Origin: Telmatactis stephensoni
Lineage: Eukaryota > Cnidaria > Anthozoa > Actiniaria > Isophelliidae
Length of the DNA stretch: 64,000 nt
NCBI GenBank assembly: GCA_029948255.1
Contig: JALIZF010001339.1
Coordinates: 181,219-245,218, forward strand
Direction of reading: 5' to 3'
The notes under the pieces: model-generated
The model's database searches: none
The model's input: only the letters and a program-made list of their open reading frames with translations
Told to the model about the DNA's origin: nothing
Position numbers and translations under genes: made by a program
In this document: positions 13,201-27,600 of the stretch, piece after piece
How positions within the stretch are numbered: position 1 is the stretch's first letter
Layout: every line of letters starts with the position of its first letter

Positions 13201-15267
13201 CAATGCAAAAACTAATACTTGCAAATATTTCATCTTTAATCTTTTTCTTAAACATTAAGAAAAAGATTAAAGATGAAATTATTTGCAAGTATTAGTTTTT
13301 GCATTATTTATAAGATATTACGACTGATGATGCTGTGCTCCTTTTTTCTTTTTCTTTCTTTTTGTCTTTCTTTTTGTATGTAATTGTAAATCTTCTTTAT
13401 TTTTTGTATTTATAAATAACAAATGTATATATGTATAGTTTTCAACCATGAAATATCATTTGGAAGTATCCCATGTGAATAACAAATATATTTTGGTGAG
13501 TTTGATCACAAATTCTTATCTGATCCCCACTAAATTGGGAAAGCATTAATACATGATTGATTACATCTTTGGCAACCATTTACAATATTAATATTTATTT
13601 ATTATTCTTAGAAGATAACAATTATTATACACATAATTATGTTTGTTATAGGAGAGTTGGTATCTGAAGATCCCTTTACTGTGAAGCCTAAGTTCGAACC
13701 CTCAGCTCGTCCCGATGAAGCAGATGGCTACTACTTAACATTCAAAGAAAATATGTGTGTTGTCTGTGGTCAAAGTGAAAGCTACTCACGCAAGAGTATA
13801 GTACCCCATGAATATCGTAAATTCTTCCCGGACTGTATGAAGAATCACACATCACATGATGTAGTGTTGATGTGCCCACCATGTCACAGACTTTCAATTA
13901 TTCATGATGATGAGCTACGGCAGAAGCTAGCAAAAACTTATGAGGCACCTCTTGGTAACAAAGGTAAAGTTTATATTCTATTTAGCTAAAATAAACAAAA
14001 CTGTTTTAAGGTGTCAGTTATTGGTTGGTAAGATGTCAGTAAATGGTTGGTAAGTAATTAATAAGGTGTCATTATGTGATTGATAAGGTGTCAGTGGTTG
14101 GTAAGGTGTCAGTAAGTTGTTGGTAAGGTGTCAGTAAGTGGTTGGTAGGGTGTCAGTAAGTGGTTGGTATGGTGTCATCAAGTGATTGATAAGGTGTCAG
14201 TGGTTGGTAAGGTGTCAGCAAGCCATTGATAAGGTATCAGTAAGTGGTTGGTAAAATGTCATTAAGTGGTTGGTAAGGTGTCATCAAGTGATTGATAAGG
14301 TGTCAGTAGGTGGTTGGTAAGGTGTCAGTAGGTGATTAGTATAAAGGTGTCAGTAAGTAGTTGGTAAGGTGTCAGTCATTGCTTGGTAAGCTGTCAATAA
14401 GTGGCTACTATTAAAGGTGTCAGCAAGTAGGTTTGGAAGGTTTCAGTAAGTGGTTGGTAAGGTGTCAGTCATTGCTTGGTAAGCTGTCAATAAGTGGCTA
14501 CTATTAAAGATGTCAGCAAGAGGGTTTGGAAGGTTTCAGTAAGTGGTTGGTAAGGTGTCAGTCATTGCTTGGTAAGCTGTCAATAAGTGGCTACTATTAA
14601 AGGTGTCAGCAAGTAAGTTTGGAAGGTTTCAGTAAGTGGTTGGTAAGGTGTCAACTGGTAAGTGGGTTGGTAAGGTGTCAGTATTTGGTTGGTAAGGTGT
14701 CTATCAGTGGTTGGTAAGGTTTAAAGAAGGTGTCAGTAGGTTGTTTGTGAGGTTCTGGCAAGTTGTTTGTAAGGTGTAAGTTTAAAGTGGTTGGCAAGGT
14801 GTCAGTAGGTGATTTGTATAAAGGATCTCTAAATCCTGACTCCTAAAGCATTATTGATCTAACATAGATTTTTTTTAGAATTTTCAAAGTTTGTCCAAGA
14901 TCCAGAACGTTTGAAAGTAAAATCTGCAGCCAAGGCCCTTCTCTATGCAGCTGACAAAATTCCCACCGGAAGAAAGGAAGAACTCACGGAAGTAGTTCAG
15001 CAGTATTACAGAGATGTGGAACTTACTCCTGAGCTCATTACTGAGGCTTCAACCATGGATGTGTTGAAGGAGAATCTAAACTTTAGATCTCATGGAGAAG
15101 TTGTTATTAAAAAGGTCAAAGAACAGAAAAAGTTGCTGGAGTTTGAAAAGATGTGGAGAGTGCATTTTGTGGAAACCATGCGACCTGAGCATTTACCAGA
15201 CTTGTGGTCGGTGGATCATCGTTTAGAGAGAATGAAAAATGCATTAGCGAAATTGAATTTAGAATAG
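10291..15267 (+). CDS. EXD2: Exonuclease 3'-5' domain-containing protein 2 (EXD2)
   Basis: DEDDy-family 3'-5' exonuclease, linked in vertebrates to double-strand-break end resection and mitochondrial function and anchored by an N-terminal helix. Exons: 10291-10847, 11760-12397, 13652-13963, 14879-15267; 1896 nt, 631 aa (human about 621). An N-terminal hydrophobic segment (about residues 12-28, WFIAVVVAIVTVAFI) looks like a membrane anchor. Exonuclease acids: D86 and E88 in LGLDCEW, D147 in QDDAKKL, and Y227/D231 in YAAHD. The C-terminal part holds an HNH-like region: CVVCG (C434, C437), PHEYRKFFP (H451), CPPCH (C473, C476, H477). It closes with WSVDHRLERMKNALAKLNLE. All catalytic residues are present, so it should be active. 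The start is the only upstream ATG giving the anchor. Convergent with BDH2. Confidence 0.95.
11057..11235. mobile_element. Hairpin MITE in EXD2 intron 1
   Basis: Imperfect inverted arms: AATAGTTCACTTTCAATATT near 11057 and AATATCAAAAGTGGGCTATT near 11216, with GGCTGAGTGAT / ATCACTCAGAC just inside. About 180 bp, non-coding. Confidence 0.55.
11321..11731. mobile_element. MITE with TATAGACCC ends
   Basis: The termini TATAGACCCTTATCAC and GTGATATGGGTCTATA are inverted. Subterminal TTATCGGAAAAA / TTTTTCCGATAAAT also pair. About 411 bp, ending 28 bp before EXD2 exon 2. Confidence 0.65.
12816..13163 (+). pseudogene. 3' fragment of a LINE-type retrotransposon ORF
   Basis: An open frame in EXD2 intron 2 whose C-terminal part reads KIHSYNIRAASKQSFYLPKA then RTNYGKFNIRFQGPKIWNSI. 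This pattern is typical of the tail after the reverse transcriptase of CR1/L2/jockey-like LINEs (family recognition; exact clade uncertain). The catalytic core is absent, so this is a dead 5'-truncated copy, in the same orientation as EXD2. Confidence 0.6.
13181..13327. repeat. Near-perfect palindrome next to the LINE fragment
   Basis: Arms of about 70 bp, including GCAAAAACTAATACTTGCAA and its complement TTGCAAGTATTAGTTTTTGC, meet at CTTAAACATTAAG. It starts 18 bp after the LINE fragment's stop, so it may be an inverted duplication of the LINE 3' end. Confidence 0.65.
14004..14830. repeat. Minisatellite in EXD2 intron 3
   Basis: Imperfect tandem units of about 20-24 bp based on GGTAAGGTGTCAGTAAGTGG. 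There is also a higher-order unit of about 115 bp (containing CTTGGTAAGCTGTCAATAAG) repeated about three times between 14370 and 14620. It fills most of intron 3. Confidence 0.8.
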
Positions 15268-15536
15268 GCATTCATGTATTTTACATAAGGTTTTTGTGCA
15301 GGAAACTCTTAATCGTACATGTACGTAATAGAAGAGAGTATTATTCAATGCAAACTAGATTATGACAATTTGTACTTGGACACTATTATATACCACTGAT
15401 TTTGATGAAACACAGCCACCGAATATTTGAAAACATTTATCACCATTACCTCTTGAAAAATGCACATTTGCACAGTAAAATACCCATTTTGCAGTACAAA
15501 GTTCAAACAATATGAAGTCTAGTTTTATTTAATGAC

Positions 15537-15838
15537 CATAAAGCCGGCGATACACGCTGTAATTTGCTCTGGCAACGCAGTTTTAGAAATTTTGTTGCGA
15601 GAGCGAAATTGCAGAGGGGAGTGTATTATGTCTGGCAACAACCGGCAGCAACGATGTCTCGCAACAAAACTTTGTTGCAGAAAGTTGAACATTTCTGTAA
15701 TGTTTGAAAAATTGCACGCCTCGTCTTCAGTGTTGCAGCGTGGTGATAGATGCTACAATTTTTCTCTACAGCAAAATCTAAAATTGTCCGTGTTGCCACC
15801 GCGAACATCGTGTTGCTAGAGCTATATCGCCGGTTTTA
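15537..15838. mobile_element. MITE with CCGGCGATA ends
   Basis: The ends TAAAGCCGGCGATACACG and TATCGCCGGTTTTA are inverted. The interior is rich in TTGTTGC/GCAACA subrepeats. About 300 bp, non-coding. Confidence 0.6.
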
Positions 15839-15869
15839 AGTTAATGTTAGTTAGCTATGTTATAGAGTA

Positions 15870-16150
15870 CAAATACTAAAAGTGTGCTATAGAGTGATTT
15901 TCATCGGACTGTGAAACAATTACTACTAATAGTCAGTGTTTAATAGTGTCCAATAGTTGTATTGCAACAAAATGGGTGCAGAGTCTACTAGTGTCTATTA
16001 GCTTAGTAACTATTTCACAGTCCGGTGAAAATCACTCTACTTTGCACTATTTAGTACTAAATAGCACCAATCAAACAATAGAAAACAAAAGAATTTGCAT
16101 AATTTAGCACTATTTAGTACTATTTATGTTGCACACTTTTAGTGATAATA
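15870..16150. mobile_element. Hairpin element with nested inverted repeats
   Basis: The inner arms GAGTGATTTTCATCGGACTG (15893) and CAGTCCGGTGAAAATCACTC (16018) pair almost perfectly. The outer segments ACTAAAAGTGTGC and GCACACTTTTAGTG also pair. No coding content. Confidence 0.6.
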
Positions 16151-16519
16151 CAAAATTACGTTATCAAAATTTGACAAGAAGTGAAACTTGAAAAGTTCGT
16201 TTTGTTGTTGCAATGTGAACATATGCATATCTTGTCTCCGACTGAAAATTACAATAATTCTTTAAACACTCGAATCTCACAACAATTTGTTCCTAGTATT
16301 TCCCAAGATATTAACGAGACGGACCACTATTTGACTTTCATAACGCAAAAATAGTGGATACCGAAGAAAACTATCAGCGAAGGATTTTCTTCGGAGCGGT
16401 TGCATTCTTCACAAGACATAAACGCAATATATGACAGGATTAACTAATTTGTTTCTATTTTGTTTAATATCTGACTCCCTTTATGAAAACTTTTCTCCTG
16501 AGTGTTATTATAAATTATT

Positions 16520-16652
16520 ATATACCCTTGTCGATACGCGCGCTCTGATTGGCTAAAAGCTGTGCTTTATCAGAGAACGGAGCACAGCTCTGATGTCAGC
16601 AGCGCGAGCTCGAACGCGCGCGCACCTTTTGAATTTTTGTATGGAGAAAATC
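16520..16652. repeat. Copy of a GCGCGCTCTGATTGGCT repeat
   Basis: Contains GCGCGCTCTGATTGGCTAA, then GAGCACAGCTCTGATGTCAG, CGCGCGC and GTATGGAGAA. The same order of blocks recurs at about 36955-37070. The ends are mutually complementary in part (GCGCGC). Confidence 0.5.
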
Positions 16653-17066
16653 GAACTTTTTCCCTTGAATATTTACTTCAAAATATATAATACTGAAAAT
16701 TTCTTTGTGGGGAACATGGTAAATTAACTGAAAGCGTCTTGGCCGCTATTGTTTGGAACGCTCAGTTACGACTGAACAACTAGAGTGGATTTCGTATGAC
16801 TGAAAAACTGGTGTTACGAAGTGAAACCGAAAATTCTTTCTTTCCGACTGCTGATTGGTTCCGAAGTTTATAAACATGGAATACTTTTGGGCTTCCTGTG
16901 GAGTTATGCACGGACTTACACTACACGATGACATAGTGGCTCTCGCCTAGGCGAGTATTCACAAAAAGTATACTGTGAAGCGAAGGCATTAAAAATATTG
17001 GGAGGCCCAGGCCCCTTCCCTTGCTACAGCCCTGCGATCTGCTGTCGCTTGTCTACTTGAACGATC

Positions 17067-17206
17067 GTGTTTTCCATTTAGTGGAACCAACCGACCAGCA
17101 CGGCCAGTTCTTAAATGGTATACATCTTAATTCCTAGCTCTGGCTGGAATCAGTCTTAAGAAATCCGGCCGTTCTGGCCGGTTGGTTCCACTAAATTGAA
17201 AACACC
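17067..17206. mobile_element. Hairpin MITE
   Basis: GTGTTTTCCATTTAGTGGAA at the left and TTCCACTAAATTGAAAACAC at the right are inverted. ACCAACCGACCAGCACGGCC and GGCCGTTCTGGCCGGTTGGT extend the arms to about 45 bp. Confidence 0.7.
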
Positions 17207-17216
17207 CTTACTTACA

Positions 17217-17466
17217 TATACCTATTTCAAAAAAGGTTGTCAGAGCTAAAGACGATAGGCGATAGGTCATTTAAACTCGGAAGTAATCAATAAGTTTTAA
17301 AAATAGCTTTATTATTCAGTTGTTTTGCTCCGAAGATTGGATATGAATGTCTGATTGTTGACTTTCTTTATAATAAAAACAAATAGAAAACCCAACGGTG
17401 AATTGTGGAATGACCTATCTGCTATCGCCTTTAGCTCTGACAACCTTTTCTGAAATAGGTGTATAC
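17217..17466. mobile_element. MITE, CCTATTTCAAAAAAGGTTGTC family, copy 1
   Basis: The termini TATACCTATTTCAAAAAAGG and CCTTTTCTGAAATAGGTGTA are inverted. The arms continue through GTTGTCAGAGCTAAAG / CTTTAGCTCTGACAAC and the GATAGGTCATT region. TA at both edges suggests a TA target. Related copies lie at 51193, 51409 and 62757. Confidence 0.7.
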
Positions 17467-18952
17467 ATTACTTACACGGGTGATAGCATAGTGGCTCTGT
17501 TATTATGCAACAGTAGCCACAAAAAAGATGCGACATGCGGCTCATTTATAGATGAAACACATGAAAATCCACATTTTATCAATGGAACCAGGCGCGATTT
17601 CGGCCTCAGGTTCTAGGTTCGATAATTTTCAAAGGGTCAATGTTTGTGCACATATATACATAAAAAAACACATCTGTTCGACAGCTTTTACACATATTTT
17701 TGACAAATCGTCTACACAACTTGAGAACAGAATGAAATGATCTAATTTTCCATTCTACACAGGCAAAAAGATTAGAAAAGTGGAACCGCTGAAAAATATT
17801 ACGCAGGCGAATTTTATCCGTGTTCTTCTCAAAGTAATATGATGTCTCAAAACTGATCATATTGATTAATGAATTCTATTAACATCTGCTGTAATGGTCG
17901 TTCAATTAGTGAAATAATTAAAAAAGTCATATATGTCTTATTAATATTGCTTCCCAGCGGGGGAGAGCAGGGCTGACAAAAACACTTTATTTGTTTTCGA
18001 ACTGAAAGTTTTATGCGTTTCTCAAAGCCCACTCGACTAGACCGATTAGGTATGGGTAGGCACAAAAATTTTTCGGCTACGGTCTTGATGATTAAAATCA
18101 TACAGTTTTTTGGTGTGTATGTGTAAGACATGGCAAGTTAGATGTGAATTGCATGTAGTGTTGATATTTGTTTGGTTTTAATTTGTTTTTTTCAGTAACA
18201 AATACATCCATTTTTCCGTGCGTCTGTACTCTAATAGATGCACAGATGACGTCAAAATGTGGTACAAAAAGGTGAGTGGTGTCACTGTTATTCTCACCAC
18301 GTTTTGATGTCATTTAATTTGTTATCAGAAACTCACGACGATTCGGTGTAATCGTGACGCCATTATCAAGTGAAAAGAAAAAATATACATAGGATTTAAA
18401 TATGCTATCAGTAAAATATTTTTGGCATCTATTAAAGTACAGACCCACTATAAAATCCCTCTAAAGTTTCTAAAGGCGAACCGAAATCTATAACATTGTT
18501 TAGATTGTTTAAAAAGACGTCTGTTTTCGTTTGTTGATCGAAGAATTTAAGATAGATGAAACACAAGAGTCTTAAAAATCTAGCCACAAATATAGTGGAT
18601 TTTAGGGGAATCTCTTAGCAATACACAAGTTATACAAAGGGCACAAGTTTTCATTCATTTTCCAGGATTACATCATTTATACCACCAAAATTATACTTCG
18701 ATATTTGTTGAAGTGAACTGTGTTTAGGTCGCTGAGAACAATAGACAACAGGGCCCGCGGAGGGGGAGGGGCTGGTAGTGCTATAGCCCCACCACTTTTT
18801 CCCTTTTCCCATACTAGTCCCTTTTATTGTCCAATCTTGGCCCCACCACTTTTTCCCATACTGGTCTCTTATATAGCCCCACCACTTTTTAGGGTGCTCC
18901 GCGTTCCCCGGACATTTTACACAGTGTTCACTTCCCTTTGAGTGTGCAACCC

Positions 18953-18958
18953 TTTATT
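18953..18958 (-). terminator. Candidate BDH2 polyadenylation signal
   Basis: TTTATT on the plus strand reads AATAAA on the BDH2 strand, about 160 nt past the BDH2 stop codon. Position and hexamer fit; there is no transcript evidence. Confidence 0.4.
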
Positions 18959-19115
18959 ACTAATGCACAAAGTCACGTGAACACAACATTTTTGAACACT
19001 GCTCACAATCACTGAAAACGTGGTCAATATATATGTAAAACAATTTTGAAAACATCCCATTTAGCCTATGCATGCAAACCCTTTATCTACAATGTATTAT
19101 CTATAGAACCCTGGT

Positions 19116-21614
<2,499 letters not shown>

Positions 21615-21697
21615 TGTTTGATGCTCAGTTGAGAGGACTTCGTGTGACACCGGGCTTCCTGTGTCTAACGGGCTTCCTGTGCCTTTCTAAATCCAAA
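21615..21697. promoter_or_regulatory. Bidirectional BDH2/COG5 promoter with twin ETS-like motifs
   Basis: Only 83 bp separate the two start codons. GGGCTTCCTGTG occurs twice, at 21652-21663 and 21670-21681, 18 bp apart and in the same orientation. No TATA box is visible. Both 5'UTRs must be very short or overlap. Confidence 0.7.
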
Positions 21698-24600
21698 ATG
21701 GACGACGATTTGCTTGATCTTCTTCAAAATGATGGTAATTTGGTTCTCCTCCTCTTTGACAACGCTTAATCGGTAACTTCAATAGCATATGTTTGCCTTA
21801 ACTAATCATCGGTAAAAATTTTGTGCTTTTTAGAAACTTATAAACAATTTCTTGAAGAAGATTTTGATGATCGAGTGTATGCAAACAACATTATTCAAGG
21901 ACGAGCAATAAGCGAATCCCTCGCAAAACTTGCAGACGGAGTTAGTCTTCTCGATAAAGAACTACATGCACAAGTAGGTTAATTCCATTTATTTCTAGAT
22001 AAAAGCTTGATAGTTATTTTGAATACAGAGAATGATATGTTATAATTGTAAAATGTTTTTCGCCACCGAATAGCAATCAATGGTTTGCGACGTGTCATAT
22101 TGTTTTAATTATATCTTCTATCGTTCTTTAGCTTTTTAAGAGCGACCTTTCCTCTTTTTCTGAATTTAACTTTCAGTCATTCTTAATCTCGTAGGATTTT
22201 TTATCAGCTGAGATTATTATATTTATAAGCTTACTGCATCAGCTGATTAAAATCGAGCAGTGTCTTCCTGTTTAATCCTTTTGGGAATTGCAATTTTGTG
22301 CTTTAAGTGAGAATTCCTCTTGATTACAATATTTCAAATGAAGGTCATTCTTATGATTTAAACAAATGATATTGAATGAATGTAAAAGTGAAAAAATATG
22401 CAAATCCTTAAACAGAGCAATGATTAAGCATTATACATGTAACATAGCTACAATCTTGCATGCGCTCTGATTGGCCAGAAAGCTATGAACTATTTGCCCA
22501 TGGGCTGAAATACGCGCACACTATCTTCGTCATCGTCTTTTTCAAATTGATTATTTTTATGATGGTGATACATATATAATGCGCACTCTGATTGGCTGAA
22601 AAATCTATGAACTATTTCCCCATGGGTTGCACGGCTCCATTTTTAATGTTCTAGGCTCTGTTATAAATTAATTAGACAACAGAAAGCCGCTTGCCCATTG
22701 CATTATAGATGCACTTGAAAAAATACATAATTTTATGTACATATTAAAGAATTCTTAACAAACTAGAGTCGTACTCGGCTACGCCTCATGCCACTCTTAC
22801 ATTTGTTAATTCTTCTTGAGATTTTCTCTTGTGCGTCTATAACGCCATGGACGTGTAGCTTTCTTGTTGTCTAATTGTCTAATTGTATTGTGAGTTTTAG
22901 AGTGAGAGTCATATCTCTGTCAGGACTTTGATATAAACGTCATACATATAGCTAGCCAGTCACCATGTCATATCTGATAAGTATTTTATAAAATACAGTG
23001 TCCCTCTAAGGCGGACACTTTCAGGACCAGCTTTTAGTGTCTGTCTTAGAGTGGTGTCTGCATTAGAGGGACTTTTATTATAGACAATATGGGGTAAAGT
23101 TGGGACCAGGCAAAGGTGTCTGCCTTAGGGAGATGTCAACTTTATAGGGGTGTCCGCATTGAGGGAGTCTGGCCCAAAAGGAGAAAACAGAAGGTAAAGA
23201 ATATATTATAATTGTCTTTCTCTACAAAGGTTGTAGCCCATCATGATGATCTTTTACAACAAGCAATAGGAATTGAAACCCTGGAAGGTACAAATTTTGA
23301 TAACAATTAAATTATCCTTTTTTGACAACTCTTTGGAAGTTTTACACCATTGTCATCTTTTCTCATCAAATTATGGTATGTACCATTGTGATTATTTATA
23401 AGTTATTAATTTTTCCAGGTGTACTACAAATGATGCAAGGGAGAATAAACTCCCTGATGGCTTCTGTTGGCAGGTAAAGACAGTTTTTTAAGAGATTTGA
23501 TCATGTAGCAGCTAAGTAGATCTCATTCCAGAGAATAATGTTTTATCTTGCATTTAACAAGACCTTGTTGTTAGTTTGAATAGAGTATCAACCACACGGT
23601 CATAAATTGCTACTTTGATTTTCATTCTTGAAAGTGGCCTTTTAAGTAAGTGCCAAATAAAATGAGATAAATATAACATTACTGCTTACATGTATATCAC
23701 AAGTGTAGAAAAGGGGTTAATGTTTGGCAATGTTATGTTTAGAATACAGCAACAAATCAATGAGCCTTACAATAAGATTGTATCAAGAACAGCACAACTT
23801 AGAAGACTTCAGGTAAAAATGCTGTCTTTCTTGGTTTCACATTTACATGTACACTGGTACCACACTCACAAAGTACACTTCTTGACATCCCAACTGGCTG
23901 TGCATTTTGTGTGACTGAGTGTATTAATTTTAACTTTACTATAATTATTTTAGGAAGCTTGTGATATTCTGAGAAGAGTCATTAGGGTGTTATACCTTAC
24001 TAAAAGATTAAAAGTACAGCTTGATGGAGGGGTTAGGGAAATCACCAAAGCTGCTCAAAGTTTGTGTGAACTAGGTAAGTTTATTCAAACTACCATTTAT
24101 AGTGACGACATACAGTCTAACTTTTATTTACTAATCTGCGAGCGGTTCATCTGTATATAATTATCCAACTAACTGTAGTACTGTTGTTTATATTTTCTAA
24201 AGACTACCTAATTCAAGGTGCTGATTTATCAGGAATACAGGTTAGCAATTCACAATGTATTCTGTCATTACCTGATTGTATAAATTTGTGTTGTATGTTA
24301 GTGAAAATGGTCATTTATTCTTAATGATATCTTATAGGTTGTGGAAAATGATATGAAAGTTATAGGAAATGCAAGGACTAAAGTTGTTGCCCAGGCTCAA
24401 AAGATGCTGGCTCAGGGAATTGAAGCCCAGGTGAATAAATAATCACATTTCCTTCTACCTTTGCTTCTTTCTGTGCTTTTTTCCTCCAACTTTGTACATG
24501 TAGTGGTATCAGCTAAGTTTTGGAGAGATCCATGAAAGGTTAAACTTGCTTTACCACCCTCCCCCTTCCTCTGTTCTTCCTCCCTCCCTCCCTTTTGACC

Positions 24601-27600
24601 TCCATTTTTCTATCCCTTTCTCCCTTCCTCTCTATGTACATTTCTTCTTTCTTTTCTTTCTTTCTTTCTTTCTTTTTGTCCTTCTTTCCCTCTTCCCTTC
24701 TCTTCTTTCTCCCTTTTCTTTTCTTTTCCCTTGTTTCTTTCACTTCCTTCCTGCTTTTTCAATATTTCTTTCTCACCTTTCTCCCTTTCTTCTCTTCTGC
24801 CTTCCATTTCTTGTTCTTCTGCAACTTTCCATTAACAATTTGTTTCTTTCATTGTTTTTGCTTTAAACAAAATCTAAATTTCTATTTCTAGAACCAGACT
24901 CAAGTTGCCACTGCTCTCCAAGTATTTTACAACCTAGGTTCCTTGTCTGTGACTGTAGAGAGTACTGTGGAGAAACTGAGGGATAGTTTAAGGAAGAGCA
25001 TCAATGATGCTTTACAGACCAGCACACAATCACAAACACAAGGAACAGGTAAAGATTTGAGTAGAACAGATATGGCATTATTCTGTCAATCTCCATTTTC
25101 ATTCCCAAGGGTACAGTAGCTGCTAAAGCAAGTGCTGTCTAGTTATGTGCTTGTTACAAATCACTTTGGCTCTGATTGCACACACAGCAGATGAAATGAT
25201 GCTGCTCTACATAATATATATATCCACATGCTAAAGATTCAAGTGGACAGAGGATTATTCACTCTCCAGACCCTATACTGTATTTTTTATTGCATATTAT
25301 ACTTGTACATAATGTTATGTTTTGTCACCTCTTTATGGTACAGGTCAAACTAATACTGCTGCAATGAGAGCAACACTTTGGACTGAAATGGAGAAGTTAA
25401 TGGATGTTATTTACTCTATATGTGCACAGGTATTGGAAATCTTCCTTCAATCCTTTAATCCTTTGGTCCTTTGACCTTTCCTTCCTTCCTTCCTTCCTTC
25501 CTTCCTTCCTTCCTTCCTTCCTTCCTTCCTTCCTTCCTTCCTTCCTTCCTTCCTTCCTTCCTTCCTTCCTTCCTTCCTTCCTTCCTTCCTTCCCTTTCCT
25601 TTCTTTCCCTTTCCTTCCCTCCTTCCTTCCCTTCATTCAGTCTTACTTTTTAAAATTGCATTGGATGATAATTTGACTGGCATACTGTATTTAACGTTTT
25701 TGTAGGTTTATCATTTGCAAAAAGTGCTTGCTAAAAAGAGAGACCCTGTTACCCATGTTTGTTTCATGGAAGAGTTGATCAAGGTAAACTCTATCTCAAA
25801 CTGGTTCTGTATGTTCTAGGGTGACATACATGAGCTGCCACAAGTGCTTTCATTTGTTCATATTTTGATCTGTGCTATTGTTGTATTAATTGTTGTGGTG
25901 TTCTGAATAATGTTCTAACTTCTTTTTGTATTCTTTTTTCCCATTCTTTATCTTTTCATTTTTTATCTTTTTTGTAATGCATGTGTATCTGTGTAACCAA
26001 ACTGAACTGATGAATAACCAATTGAAAATGTTTCAGGATGGCAGCAACTCTGTTAATACCTTCTGGAAGTCGGTAACAGAAGTCTTAGCTGATGAATTTT
26101 CAAGAGCTTCAAAAGGTATTCACAAAAGTTATCCATTGCACCTTGCATGCTGCATGTTGCATTCTAGGACCAAAAGTGTTGGTCACCATAACAACCAACT
26201 GTCAGCTGACTGTCCATCAGCCAGTGCCTGAATCAGCCATTAACAATGTTGGTCCTCAATTCTTTACTTTTCTTTGCTCAAACCATTGAGGTTATGAGCA
26301 ACAAGAGGCCACAACAATGTTAACAAAAGCAGATTTGGTATGACTGTGAAAATGGCATGGTCACGGCACAGTTATGACAGGAATTTTGAATGTTTTTATA
26401 GACATTACGGCACTGACATGCTCATGGCAGAGCACCACCGACCACTTACCGACCACTTACCGTTACTTTACCGACCACTTACCGTTACTTTACCGACCAC
26501 TTACCGTACGGTGCAGATTGTTCATTACCCACTCATACTAAAACTGGTCTAATATTATTCATTTTTCACATTAGATTCCACATTTCTCAAGCAAGCCTTT
26601 GAAGGAGAATATCCCAAGGTCCTACGATTGTACAATGACCTATGGGGTAGACTACAGCCGTTTAGCAGCCCCATGGCAACATCGACCATGATGTCACCTA
26701 ATGAGGTCTCATTTGGACTCTTTCAAACAACAGACAATTCAGAAAAAAGGTGAGATTTAGATTACAAATGTTTTAGTCTCAGTTATGCGTAACTTAAGTC
26801 GTCTCGTTTTACACTCTCCTTTTATCCAGTTTTATCTCTCTCTTGACACTCAGCTACTTGCCTGTGAAACTATGAATTTTTAGAAGTTGGGTATACAATA
26901 ACATAGCTAACTACATAAATGCATTTGAATAACTTGGAAAGCTGAAAAAAAATACTAAAAAGATTAACTAGTGAAGTTTGGGATTTTTTTATTGCTTGTG
27001 CGTACATTTATCTTCAAAAAATCTTGACTAGGGGCCAAGAAGAAAGTTTTCTTGTACACCTTGTGACATCATAGTTTACAAACCAGTGAGATCACATACT
27101 GTACTGAACAAACGTCCCTTTACATTTCAGTCCTGAACAAGCTTTAAAGAAAAGTCTATCAGTATTCGAGACTGCATATCTATCTAGATCATTATCAAGG
27201 TTGTTTGATCCCATCAACTTAGTCTTTCCATCAGGAGCACGTAATCCTCCGCCTAAAGAAGAGTTAACAAGTATTGCTAAAACTATTGGCAGGTTTGTAT
27301 TGAATTGATGGAACCAAGCTTATTAACCCTTTTCTCATAGCGGGCTACTGAACAGCGAGAACACCTACATGTATTTCTTTTGAAAAGTACAGAAAAGCAA
27401 GAAAAAAGCAAGAAAATAAATGAAAAATAGCGCTATTTTTCAATGCACGCGATCGGTGGCGATACAAGTTGCAGATAAAAGTTTCAGCGTGTAACGACGC
27501 TTTAACGTCGAAATTCAAATGCGCAAACAAACGTGAGAATTAGGGCTATTACTTAAACAAGCATTACAAATATCTAAGAAATAGCAGCTGCACGTTTTGG

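Larger units (their letters stand above)
15268..19115. other. Intergenic gap between convergent EXD2 and BDH2
   Basis: No supported gene. It holds several inverted-repeat elements (15537-15838, 15870-16150, 17067-17206, 17217-17466), a GCGCGCTCTGATTGGCT repeat copy at about 16530, an imperfect hairpin at 18246-18316 and unclassified AT-rich sequence. Open frames here are short and show no domain. Confidence 0.6.

Noticed and set aside
14004..14830. CRISPR-like spaced repeats
   Set aside because: Units are contiguous and degenerate with no unique spacers, and the host is eukaryotic; the 64-bp array at 37877 was rejected for the same reason.
21615..21650. N-terminal extension of BDH2
   Set aside because: The frame is open upstream, but the only extra starts are GTG; the region holds the shared promoter motifs.
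25397..25676. Open frames encoding repeated FLPS or KEGR
   Set aside because: Direct translation of the CTTC microsatellite; the same applies at 24540-24890, 46695-46900 and 56798-57170.
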